A stretch of DNA of 34,237 nt, taken from Paulinella micropora. Lineage: Eukaryota > Cercozoa > Imbricatea > Euglyphida. The number at the start of each line of letters is the position of its first letter. The stretch's first letter is position 1. Below the pieces are notes generated by a model. The model saw nothing but the letters and a program-made list of their open reading frames with translations, was not told where the DNA came from and made no database searches. A program made the translations under genes and the position numbers. Shown one piece after another: positions 9,499 to 18,350 of this stretch. The stretch covers positions 681,111-715,347 of the forward strand of contig BJOX01000275.1 in assembly GCA_009731375.1 (NCBI GenBank), read 5' to 3'.

Positions 9499-10566
9499 AT
9501 GTGGAGCGAAGATGACAGGAAATTTGTTAGGCAGTTAAAAGTTGCTACTACTGAAAATAAAATTTATGAAGTTGTGTCCAACTTCTACGATAATGAGGTG
9601 AAACCAAGTGTCGCATTTCATAATGCTATTATATCGCTATTTAGCACACCAACGAGTGATGAAGAGGTACTTGAGGCACTAAGGTCATATATCCTAAATA
9701 TGCTATTGTGTATCCTAATTTGAATAGTAGGCGACAAAGACTTTCTCAGGTGAGAAAAAAAGCAATAGAGCCTTATCAAAGTGAAAAAGTTTATGAAATG
9801 AGCAAACTGGATAAGTATTTTGATCTGAATGAAGATGAACGAATTGATATTGCAGAATGATATAAGAACGATGTCAAAGCAAAAAATGAACAAAAAATAC
9901 AAATTGATGTTCGTGATGTAATGGCTAAAATGAATGATATGATACTAAGTAATGACCCTTATCTTAAACTACTTGCTTTAATGATAGCAATTGGAGCAAG
10001 GCCTGTGGAAATATTTGATAAAAACACATATGAATTAATACCAGACAAACCAAGTTGGCTGAGGGTAAACAACCTAGCAAAAAAGAGAGAAGGGCAAAAA
10101 AAGAATTGGACTGAGAGACCTGTTGTTCTTTTTACTCCTGAATTCGTAATTGAACAAGTAAATTCAATACGGAACTATTTCAAAAAGAAAAAAGCAGTTA
10201 TCATTAACAACGAGGGTTAAAACAGAATTAGAGGAGTTAAGAAGAAAGATAGATTTATGTTTGAATTTAAATAATATTAATAAAACTGAAATCGAAAACG
10301 GACAAGAAGAAGAAAGCAAATATCAATCATTAGGCAAAAGGGCTAGCAGAGAGGATAAGTAAAAATTGCTTGAGCAGATTTACAATGATAACCAGAATAT
10401 TACAAATACTAAACTACGACAATTAAGCAAGATTGGAGCCGTTATTGTTAATAAGTTTATCAAAGAGAAAAAAGAAGCAAAACCACAAGAAGAAACCGCG
10501 ACAGATGAAATAAAAGCACCATTAAGAAGAAGCACGAGGATTAAACAAAAAGTCCAAAAAGATTAA
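9499..10566 (+). pseudogene. tyrosine recombinase remnant
   Basis: Protein-like sequence continues through several frames. The N-terminal part reads from ATG 9499 to about 9685, then the next frame (about 9688-10218) carries an in-frame TGA at 9858, then a third frame (from about 10200) has an in-frame TAA at 10360 and ends at 10566. The diagnostic stretch is LLALMIAIGARPVEIF, matching box I of tyrosine recombinases and protelomerases, with the catalytic Arg in GARPVE. The later catalytic motif H-x-x-R and the Tyr are not visible, so the catalytic C-terminal half appears lost. The tail is helical and Lys-rich. Tyrosine recombinases are common integrases of virophages and Polinton-like viruses, so this was probably the integration enzyme. 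It is inactive as assembled. Confidence 0.65.
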
Positions 10567-10838
10567 TACTTAACAACGTTTAAAGGAGGTTCGCGATATC
10601 TTGCCCTAACATTGGACTCTTGTCTGTAGCACTTAATAGAACAAATCATGAAAAACTGGACACCATCTACATTATCAATATCAACTGCTATAAAAGGTGG
10701 ATGCGATTGAAATGTGCGAGACAAACCACATATATTACAAAATTCTTTTTTATAATTCTGCTGGGACATTTCTGAATAAACAAATGTTCTTATGTGTCCA
10801 ACTATATCGCTTGGCAATTCTCGTATTATTACACACAT
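10563..10838 (-). CDS. small zinc-finger viral protein, 91 aa
   Basis: An intact 91-residue frame from ATG to TAA. It has an N-terminal hydrophobic helix (IIRELPSDIVGHIRTFV) and a zinc-binding pair CNICG (about residue 34) and CSIKC (about residue 66), giving C-x2-C plus C-x3-C spacing like a treble-clef finger. I do not recognise a named family. It is convergent with the recombinase remnant, overlapping its end by 4 bases, and divergent from the GIY-YIG gene over a shared 52-bp AT-rich spacer. It is one of the few undamaged frames in this decayed block. Confidence 0.6.
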   Translation of the reverse strand: MCVIIRELPSDIVGHIRTFVYSEMSQQNYKKEFCNICGLSRTFQSHPPFIAVDIDNVDGVQFFMICSIKCYRQESNVRARYREPPLNVVKY

Positions 10839-10854
10839 ATTTTATATAATATAA
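10837..10854. promoter_or_regulatory. TATA-like viral promoter motif, divergent spacer
   Basis: The 18-mer ATATTTTATATAATATAA lies directly against the ATG of the minus-strand zinc gene and 36 bp before the plus-strand GIY-YIG gene. The identical 18-mer recurs 1 bp before the fibre gene at 11411. Exact recurrence at gene starts supports a promoter element. Confidence 0.6.
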
Positions 10855-10890
10855 TTTAAATACAATAGTAGTAATATATAAAAACCGATA

Positions 10891-11354
10891 ATGCCCGACT
10901 ATAAACAAAGCAAAATATATAGTATCAGGTCGTATCAGACAGAAGAAATATGTATTGGTTCTACTACTCAACCATTATATAAACGATTGCATGATCATAA
11001 AAAATACCACAAGGCATGGATGAATGGTGGAAGTAATGTTCATTACATGTCTTCTTTTGAGATAATCAAATTTGACGACGTATTTGTTGAATTAGTTGAA
11101 GAATACCCATGCGAAAATAAGATGCAATTACTTAAACGAGAAGGTGAAGTAATACGAACTACAGAAAAATGTGTAAATAAATGTATTGCAGGTAGAACTA
11201 TACAAGAGTGGTATGAAGACAATAGAGAACATGTAACACACAAAAGAAAAAAGAATGGTATGAAGTAAACCAATATCTGATATTGCAAAAAGCAAAAGAA
11301 TATTATGAAGTGAATAAAGATAAAATAAAAATGTCAAAAAATACGTGGTGCTAA
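10891..11354 (+). pseudogene. GIY-YIG nuclease-like protein with frameshifted repeat tail
   Basis: The N-terminal 60 residues resemble a GIY-YIG fold: KIYSIRS in place of the GIY strand, CIGSTTQPLYKRLHDHK in place of YIG with the following Arg and His. The catalytic Tyr residues are partly replaced, so activity is uncertain. The uninterrupted frame stops at 11268, but a shift in the A-rich run near 11240-11250 restores a tail to the TAA at 11352. With that shift the tail forms three exact 15-residue units beginning EWYEDN, EWYEVN and EYYEVN. The preserved 15-residue period shows the shift is real damage or an error. GIY-YIG proteins with such tails are frequent in protist viruses and act as homing or repair nucleases. 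Confidence 0.65.
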
Positions 11355-11391
11355 ACGATTTCCAATAGGACTATATACATTCGGCATATAA

Positions 11392-11409
11392 ATATTTTAT
11401 ATAATATAA
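11392..11409 (+). promoter_or_regulatory. TATA-like viral promoter motif of the fibre gene
   Basis: ATATTTTATATAATATAA ends one base before the ATG at 11411 and is identical to 10837-10854. A two-base-shorter version precedes the penton gene (13705-13720, minus strand). Confidence 0.6.
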
Positions 11410-11410
11410 C

Positions 11411-12637
11411 ATGAACCTTTTTGGTCAAAGCACGAATACACCATCGTCATCAACTACATCGTCGTCTTCTTCTTTATCAGTAGATAGTATTAAAGATGCT
11501 TTACCAACAACGGCCTTTGGAGAATTGCGAACGGCCACTTTGTCGCCAGTATTACAAAATGTATTCACATATGGTATTAATACGCGATTCTTTGATATCG
11601 TTCAGACCAATGGCGGGGTGGCATCAACTGCTAATTCAATGGCAGTTTTGACTACATCGGCCTTAGGTAATTCAACCGCACAAATCACGACTATTGAACG
11701 AGCCAAATATAGAAGTGGTATGGGCTTAGTTGCTAGATTTTCCGCATTGTTTCCGTCATCCATTGCAGCAGATAGTTTCAATTGCGATATTGGCATAGGC
11801 ACACCAGCAGATAATTTATGTTTTAGACAATCAAACTTGGGAATGTCCATTGTGAGAACTGCTGGAAGTGTGGAAAATGTGGTTAGTCAATATGCTTGGA
11901 ATGTTGATAAATGTAATAATACTGGAAACTTCCCCACGATTGATTTTACTAAATTGAATGTGTTTGAAATAGTTGTTCAATATCTGGGTAGTGGTCAAAT
12001 TACATTCAAAATAGAAAACCCACGAACTGGGCCAATGGAAGTAATTCATTCAATTAAATACGCGAGCACTGCTACCACTCCATCATTGGATCAAGCGGCG
12101 TTTGCTATTTATGCGAAGGCATATTCATCAAGTCTTGGATCCGTTGTAATGAAAACGGCGAGCATGTTTCTAGCAGTTGAAGGAAAAATTGATCGGACTA
12201 TTGCTATAACTAATTCGTATGACAATGTTAAAAGCGTATCTACAGAACTTGCTATATTTACCATCAAATCGTGCCACATTTAACAGCAAAACAAACTATA
12301 ACATAATCTACTTTGAGAATTTATGTATTAGCAATTCAGACACTAAAACATGTATCGCTAGAATTATTCTTAATACCACATTGGGAGGAACACCTTCTTA
12401 TTCAAATTACGATACCGCTACATCATTGGTTGAAGTAGATACATAGGAACTACAAGAACGGGCGGAAGTGTGATATTTACATATGTATTATCTGGTGGTT
12501 CATCAATATACATTGATTTGTCTCTAATATAATATCAAGATGGACCAAGTAAGACATTTACCATATCCGCACAAAATACAAGCGGTGGAACTGCTAATAC
12601 TTACGCTTCATTAAACTGGATTGAAGATCAGATTTAA
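11411..12637 (+). pseudogene. fibre / virion-surface-like protein, frameshifted
   Basis: The first 290 codons are open from ATG 11411. They begin with a Ser/Thr linker and then the segment TAFGELRTATLSPVLQNVF, which resembles an 'AFGELR...P..Q..F' segment I recall from structural proteins of phages and protist viruses. The rest is beta-rich. Coding potential then jumps frame near 12260 (to the frame ending TAG 12444), again near 12445, and runs through an in-frame TAA near 12530 to TAA at 12635-12637. The C-terminal part is Gly/Ser/Thr/Tyr-rich, like the protein at the left window edge. Probably a surface fibre or minor virion protein, no longer intact. A conserved promoter motif abuts its start. 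Confidence 0.55.
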
Positions 12638-12747
12638 GCAAAAAAAATACTTTATTTATGCTTATTTATCAACTTTATTTTCTATTTCTAAGGACATTTT
12701 TTTATATATTCAAAATCTCTATCCTTTGTTAATTCTTCGGTTATTTG

Positions 12748-12879
12748 TTAATTCTTCAAATATTTGTAAAACTGGTCAATATTGACACCGCAGGGGATTT
12801 GTTGTTTATGTTGTTGTTGTCGTAAGTTGATGTTTTTTGTTAATATGAATAGCACATTTAAATTTTCCATAAATGTCAT
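12748..12879 (-). CDS. possible 43-aa viral micro-ORF
   Basis: A 43-codon frame from ATG to TAA with two closely spaced Met codons, a hydrophobic N-terminal stretch (NLNVLFILT) and a Gln-rich middle followed by IPCGVNIDQFYKYL. An AT-rich leader with repeated TATA abuts its ATG, as for other viral genes here. It fills most of an otherwise empty 266-bp space between the fibre and penton genes. No family is recognised; chance is possible at this length. Confidence 0.3.
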   Translation of the reverse strand: MTFMENLNVLFILTKNINLRQQQHKQQIPCGVNIDQFYKYLKN

Positions 12880-12903
12880 TATATATTTATATATTCTTTT
12901 TTC

Positions 12904-13701
12904 TTAAGCATGATACGCCTTTAAGAGAATACTAACCTCGAAGTTCAATGGGACCTCGAGTACATTCCCTTGTGCATTTCTAATGACAATATCAATAGAT
13001 CTTAAACTTTTTGTTGTATTAAATGGCACATAATCGGCAACATCATTAGAACTCTCAAAATAACATTGTAACCCATAGGGCTTATCTAAATTATATTTAC
13101 CAACGACAGAGAAATTACCATTTGCTTCAACTAAACCAGACTGGTTCAATGTGCGACTATGAACATAAACGGCCGTTTCACCAATTAAATTTACAATAGA
13201 TTGAATTGTGCTACTCGCCGCGGCCGAAATATCGGCGTTAGTCCTATCTTATCTCTAATCGTGCTATTATCGTAATCAAAAGCATACGTATCACCAGTGA
13301 ATGCGAAATTCAATTTATTAAGGGAGTTCAAAGTTATGACTATAGAGTTAGGGGTAATTGCTGAATTAATTGCAGATTGAAGGGCGGTAATAAATGTATC
13401 AATGGTGTATTGATTTTCTGTTATGATTGCCGTTTTTTTTTAGCGGATCCCGTTGTTTAATCAATGTGAGAGTGTTGGCATAACTCGGTATGTTTGGGAA
13501 AACATTTGGGATAGAGATACTCTTTACGACATAAGCACTGATTATATCAATATTACGACCAGTTGCTGGTAGATCAACGACGAAACGGCCATTGTGAGTA
13601 GAAGCGGATTTTGATTCTGTTTTATCACTTGACGATACACGAAGGAGGAAATTTTTGCGGGTTCGCTTTTCGTCTTCAAGATTGCTTATCGTAAATGACA
13701 T
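12904..13701 (-). pseudogene. minor capsid protein (penton-type), two frameshifts
   Basis: Coding sequence starts at ATG 13701 after a TATA-like motif and gives 'MSFTISNLEDEKRTRKNF'. It then shows the segment ISIPNVFPNIPSYANTLTLI, which resembles the N-terminal strands of virophage and Polinton-like virus minor capsid proteins. A shift in a run of nine T near 13433-13441 moves coding to the next frame (YTIDTFITALQSAINSAI...), and a second near 13240 moves it to the frame ending TAA at 12904. Reassembled length is about 265 residues, right for a single-jelly-roll penton protein that fills capsid vertices. It lies next to the MCP gene on the same strand, the usual capsid-gene pairing. It is inactive as assembled unless the indels are sequencing errors. 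Confidence 0.7.
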
Positions 13702-13704
13702 CGC

Positions 13705-13720
13705 TATATTATAAAATATA
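13705..13720 (-). promoter_or_regulatory. TATA-like viral promoter motif of the penton gene
   Basis: On the minus strand TATATTTTATAATATA ends 3 bases before the penton ATG. It equals the 10837 and 11392 motif with one TA removed. Confidence 0.5.
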
Positions 13721-13743
13721 TATTATTATTTTTTTAAATTTTT

Positions 13744-15163
13744 TTATTGTTTTACGACACATCTACTAGGGTAGATAGACTCGACTTTAACATATTTCAA
13801 CCATGCAGTGATGGCTTTATTTGTAGCACCATAATCAGAAGCATACCGAAAAGTAACTTCAGCAGTTCGCGAATTATTAACTGCAAGACCAGACGCTCCA
13901 ATATGCAGAGACTGATTGAGAGTTTGGATAATGGTGGCAAATCCTCCATTTGTAGCAGTAGCACCAAGTCCGGCAGAATACCAATAGCGAAAGTCTTCAA
14001 GAGAAACAGAGGAAGTCATATAAGCATCACGAATACCCATAGTCGCTTGGAGATTGTTAATATACAATTCTGCGCACCCTCGCTGAACGGAGGCAAGTGT
14101 ATCGGTGCTTCCTCCTATTTCCATCTTCTGCTGTGGAGCATACCAATCACCAATACGACATTGATATTGTCTATAAGGCATTTGAGCCGTTCCCAAGTTA
14201 TCAATGCTAGCATTATCAGAAAGCACATTCTGAGTTACGATATACAAGCACTGAGCACGGGCAACGGCCTTATTTACTTGAAGATTAAAATCAACAGACG
14301 TTCCTGGATTTGCCTTTTGGTTATAATATGTTTCATAAGTGTATGGAAGCCCATCCTTGCTTCCCATCTGTTCCAAAATATTTCTCTGCACGGATGGAGC
14401 AAGTGAGAAGGTTTCCAACATTACAACTGGATTTGATATGGCGTAAGTGAGAGCAGTGCCATTAACCAGCGGGAGCACCACCAGTAGCAGTTCCAATAAT
14501 AGTCAATGCTGGCAGTGCAAACGTCAAACGAAGCCTCATACCACTAATCAGAGAGGGAGGAATGAGAGTTTCTTCATTAAAGATACCAGAGAAGTAATGA
14601 AGAGGAATACAAACCATCAATAAATTACCAGTGCTAACACTACCAGCAGTGGGGACATTGAGTGCAAAATTAACAACTGAAGGGTCAGTAACATTAAAAT
14701 TAACTTTAACCTCTTCTCTCTGTCCAGCCATCTGTGCCTGCTTGCGATAATCAAATGGATAATGCCACGGGAGAATATTTCGCACCATCTTGTTCAAATC
14801 GTCAATTCGTTCAGGTTTGCTTCAATCCTTGCTTTCTAGCAAAAATCTTTCAAAAATAGCAGTTGCGGGAGTGTTCTGGAAACCCAGAGCACAAGCAACA
14901 TTATCTTTTCCAGCAGTGGCTACTAGATGTTCTGCCATAATGTCAAACGACAAATAACAATTTTTTCCATAAACAAAATCAGTGCTTGCTTGTAACGTAA
15001 AAATCAGTTCAGTTCCCGACGCACTGCTGTAAGTCTGCAGATCGGCGAAGTTCTTCTTAAAGATACTTCCCTGCTCAGTGAGTGCTTTTTTTGCTGGCAA
15101 CTCATATCTGAGGTTGTTCAGGGTCATCAACTCCTCAGTATTTTTAATATCCTTTCCTTCCAT
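13744..15163 (-). pseudogene. major capsid protein, one in-frame TGA and one frameshift
   Basis: Start taken at ATG 15163 (MEGKDIKN). The N-terminal part (KKNFADLQTYSSASGTELIF, then a YGKNCYLSFD strand) and the long Gly/Ala/Thr-rich beta-strand body resemble double-jelly-roll major capsid proteins of virophages and Polinton-like viruses. The frame is interrupted by a single in-frame TGA at 14822-14824 with no shift, then by a one-base shift near 14465-14490, after which the C-terminal 245 codons run to TAA 13744. Total length is about 473 residues, near the usual range. It forms the capsomer of the icosahedral shell. Neighbours are the penton gene downstream and a helical protein upstream, all on the minus strand. 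Confidence 0.75.
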
Positions 15164-15241
15164 TTTTGTGTGCTTGTAGAATAGTAAAATTCGCAATGTT
15201 CCTATAATAAAAAAATAATAATATAAATTAAAAATAATTAA

Positions 15242-15565
15242 TTATTCGCTTGAAACTGATTGTTTAATGATATCAACTGAATTTTGTATATTGTGAAGTC
15301 TTGTATCTTGTGGTGAAGTCAATTGAAACTCTCTTGCCTCAGCATTCTGAACCGCTTTCTTTAAATAAGCCAAACTGCTAACAGCAGTGTCCAAATCAAC
15401 AACATCTGCATTTTCTTTGTTATCAGAAATGTCAGTTAATGTGTTTTGAATAGTGCTCTTCTCATGTGAGACAAGATCACCAAATTCAGTTAAGGGTTGA
15501 TTAACTAATGGGGCACCATGACTACTCCACAATTCAAACTGGTTTAGTTGAAACCCAATTGGAGT
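15242..15565 (-). pseudogene. helical protein upstream of the MCP, N-terminus missing
   Basis: About 107 codons are open on the minus strand ending in TAA 15242; no ATG is available, only a preceding TAA at 15566-15568. The sequence is acidic and helical with segments such as TDISDNKENADVVDLDTAV and LTSPQDTRLHNIQNSV. It sits upstream of, and co-directional with, the MCP gene, separated by about 80 bp. No family is recognised. It is probably the C-terminal part of a virion-associated protein whose N-terminus has decayed. Confidence 0.45.
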
Positions 15566-15618
15566 TTATTAATAAAGCCAATTGGCAAACGGATTGAAGC
15601 ACATGAGTTTTTAATCAT

Positions 15619-15762
15619 TCAATTAGCATTAATTATTTTTTTCATAATTTGTAAATTCTTGTGCGTAATTCTTTCCTCTTTCATTTTCATTAAATTTGCT
15701 ATGGCTTGATTTACATCAATGTCATTAGTTTGAGAAATTCTTTTAGTTGGTGGAGTTTCTGT
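15619..15762 (-). pseudogene. short helical remnant at the right viral edge
   Basis: A 47-codon minus-strand stretch bounded by TGA on both sides reads like protein (TKRISQTNDIDVNQAIANLM, then MKEERITHKNLQIMKK). It is AT-rich like the viral genes and may belong to the same broken gene as 15242-15565 in another frame. Right of it, no viral coding sequence is visible. Confidence 0.3.
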
Positions 15763-15782
15763 TCAACGACTCAACTTCTAAA

Positions 15783-16105
15783 ACAACCAGAAATAAATTT
15801 TAATAATAGTAAAACAATTTATGAAACATTTCCTGATTTATTTGAATAATTTCAATTCATATTAACATGATTTATATCTCCATTTTCGATCATTAATGCA
15901 AATATGTACTTTGGAAAAACCTAAGTCAATGAAATACGTAAACTAAATTTTTGATGTAATATTCAATGCAATCTATAAAATATATTACTAATGTTATTGA
16001 TCCTTTTGATAAGCAATATATTAATAGAAATCTTGAAATAGACTTTGAAACTTTTATTGAGAACAAAATGTTATCCTATGTTCAAAACAAAATGTTATCT
16101 AGTTG

Positions 16106-16138
<33 letters not shown>

Positions 16139-16160
16139 TTAGTAGTTACCTTCCAACATC
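15783..16160. other. AT-rich non-coding stretch ending in a CT tract
   Basis: No gene is supported. The sequence is AT-rich to about 16090, then passes into a (CT)n tract (about 16103-16140) that ends CTTTAG, which could serve as a polypyrimidine tract and 3' splice site for host sequence to the right. Confidence 0.4.
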
Positions 16161-16166
16161 TTTGGT

Positions 16167-16298
16167 ATGAGTTTCACTGTGGATATCGATCGCAAGCGGC
16201 GGCAAGGGAAAGTAGAAAACCGTAGTGCAAAGCGGCACCGACCGGCCAGAAGTTTTGCAGGTCGCTGTCGCGTGGCCCCAGAGGCGGCAGCGCCACAA

Positions 16299-16329
<31 letters not shown>

Positions 16330-17251
16330 CTTCTTCTTCTTCTTCTTCTTCTTCTTCTTCTTCTTCTTCTTTTTCTTCTTTTTCTTCTTTTTCTTCTTCT
16401 TCTAATTCTTTTTCTTCTTCTTCTCCCCCTTGTTCTTCTTCTTCTTCTTCTAATTCTTTTTCTTCTTTTTCTTCTTCTTCTTCTTCTTCTTCTTCTTCTT
16501 CTTCTTCTTCTTCTTCTTCTTCTTCTTCTTGTTCTTCTTGTTCTTGTTCTTCTTCTTGTTCTTCTTCTTCTTCTTGTTCTTCTTCTTCTTCTTCTTCTTC
16601 TTCTTCTTCTTCTTCTTCTTCTTCTTCTCTTCTTCTTCTTCCTCTTCTTCTTCTTCTTCTTGTCTATCTCCTCCTGTTCCTGCTGTTTGTTACTTACCTG
16701 GGCAGTTGCTGGAAGACGAGGTAGTTGTGAGGAAGTGTTTGGTGCAAGGTGCCCGGATGCCTCGTCCGGTCAAGAAAATTTACTGTGTACAAGAACATTC
16801 GCAAGCCTCCTTCCTGGTGAATTTGCGCAACGCCGTCATGAGTATGGTGAACTTTTCTGGCTCGTGTTACAAGTCCCTAGCAGACACCGTGAACACAGAA
16901 GTCTACAGTGTTCTTGGAGTCGCTCAAGAACTGCAACAAGGCGAACAGCACTCAGTGCACGACTTGCGGCGTGTAGCTAGAAGGTTAGGTATTTGCATGA
17001 GCCCGGTTACAACTGGTCATTTGCGGGTTGATCCGGGTGAGGAACTGGATGCTCTGAGAGAGTTCACTGTAACATAACAGGAAAATGTTTTACGGTGGAC
17101 CAAAGACATAGAAGGCATGGTGATCCTGAACGGCGTCAACAAATTTGCAGCTTTGAAATGGTTACAGTTTAGAGGTGCAATGCACAAGTACACGGCGAAA
17201 CAGACACTGTGCCCATTGTCTTCCAGTAGCCTATTACCGGGCATAATGTAA
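16167..17251 (+). pseudogene. host-like coding sequence interrupted by (TTC)n and an in-frame TAA
   Basis: An ATG at 16167 opens a basic stretch (MSFTVDIDRKRRQGKVENRS) that ends at a possible donor GCAG|GTCG near 16257. A (TTC)n array fills about 16300-16665. After a possible acceptor CTGGGCAG at about 16705 a well-formed frame runs (VQEHSQASFLVNLRNAVMSM; DLRRVARRLGICMSPVTTGH) to TAA at 17075-17077. The same frame then continues for 57 further protein-like codons (ENVLRWTKDIEGMVILNGVN) to TAA 17249. The composition is balanced and unlike the viral blocks. No family is recognised. It could be a host gene with a microsatellite-bearing intron, or a decaying gene. Confidence 0.35.
16300..16665. 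repeat. (TTC)n array
   Basis: Nearly pure TTC/CTT triplets with scattered TTT, TTG and TAA variants over about 365 bp. In different frames this reads as poly-Ser, poly-Leu or poly-Phe, so long frames here are not evidence of a gene. It may lie in an intron of the surrounding sequence. Confidence 0.95.
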
Positions 17252-17950
17252 AGTATCCATGCAGGGGGACGAAACGTACGGAGACCAGAGCGTAGTAACA
17301 AGCAACGCTGTCCTCAACGAAGCTGTGGCTACAATATTCAAGTCTTCTATGCAGGTTGCCACTCCACAGAATTGCAAAGTGTGGTTGTTCAGAAACAAGG
17401 CAACAAAAGTACTAGTTGCATCGCTCCGTTCTTCAGTACTTGACGAACAAGGGTCAAAATATCTCAGGTTTGACGAATTACCTAAGTTTATACCTGACTC
17501 ATGCAGACCCAAGGCAGCGTTGTATCTTTGTTATTACTGCACTGCTGCATCTAGTGGTTGTTACCAGAGTTTTCCGAGGCTGCTGGTCGTGTTCGCAGCG
17601 GTATGTGCATGTGTGTGCACGTTGTTTCAAGAAACCAGAAAACAAGAAACTACTCTATCCGCGACACTGCAGCCAATGTATTCGCAGAGATCCTGATCTT
17701 GTGCAATCGTATCAAATCTATCCAACTAGCAAGCCAGGGAAAGACTGATTTGTGTCAGACAATGTTGTTATTTGGGACGCGGGCCTGGCTCACACAAATG
17801 TTCTTCTGTGCCAATCATTAAAAGGTGAAGGTGACTACCTGGCTGCTTATGATGAAAATATTACTTGGAGAAAAGAAATTATTCAAAAAATCACAATCTT
17901 GATTTTTAAATTGTTTCCCACTAACATAGTTATAAGGTTACTGTTAGTAG
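17200..17950 (+). pseudogene. host-like sequence with a triple CxxC zinc cluster and internal stops
   Basis: One frame (17,200 onwards, phase of 17416) reads like protein for about 250 codons although it contains TAG 17227, TAG-TAA near 17293, TAG 17413 and TGA 17746. The longest clean part, 17416-17745, contains CWSC (17581), CARC (17614) and CSQC (17668), spacing C-x2-C-x7-C-x2-C-x14-C-x2-C, a likely zinc-binding module. After TGA 17746 the same frame continues with VIWDAGLAHTNVLLCQ and GDYLAAYDENITW. Possible small introns cannot be excluded because several CAG acceptor-like sites occur. No family is recognised. Pseudogene is the simplest reading. Confidence 0.35.
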
Positions 17951-17978
17951 TACAGGTCAGGCGTTTATGTTACCATTA

Positions 17979-17990
17979 CTACTGGCACTT

Positions 17991-18022
<32 letters not shown>

Positions 18023-18062
18023 GCTACTACTACCACTACTACTACTACTATTACTACTACTT
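17979..18062. repeat. (CTA)n array
   Basis: About 80 bp of CTA/TAC triplets with a few CTG and CCA variants, ending 45 bp before the 5' LTR of the retrotransposon. Confidence 0.9.
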
Positions 18063-18105
18063 GTGAGTTTGTATACAACTCTTCAAGTAGGTAGATACAC
18101 CAAAC

Positions 18106-18350
18106 TGTAGGCATCACCCCCTGGATAGCCGGTAAAAAGTACCCTTTTTCTGGTGTCAGGTGCACCTAGGTTTTTCCCATTATTTTCAATATCGTTTGGC
18201 CGGATTTGACCTAATGCCATTTTAACCTTGGTCTGTTGCCGTTTTCTTTTCGGCTTCATTGAGCTAATATAACGAGACATCATTCTCTTTTGGGGATTTG
18301 TGTCTGGTTGTATTACCGACTTTTTATTGAGCTATCTTCGGGGATTGTAA
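18106..18350 (+). repeat. 5' LTR
   Basis: It starts TGTAGGCATCACCCC and ends CGGGGATTGTAA (CA follows, so the end could be 18352). The same sequence recurs at 26503-26747. It should contain promoter and polyadenylation signals, but none is identified with certainty. Confidence 0.85.
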
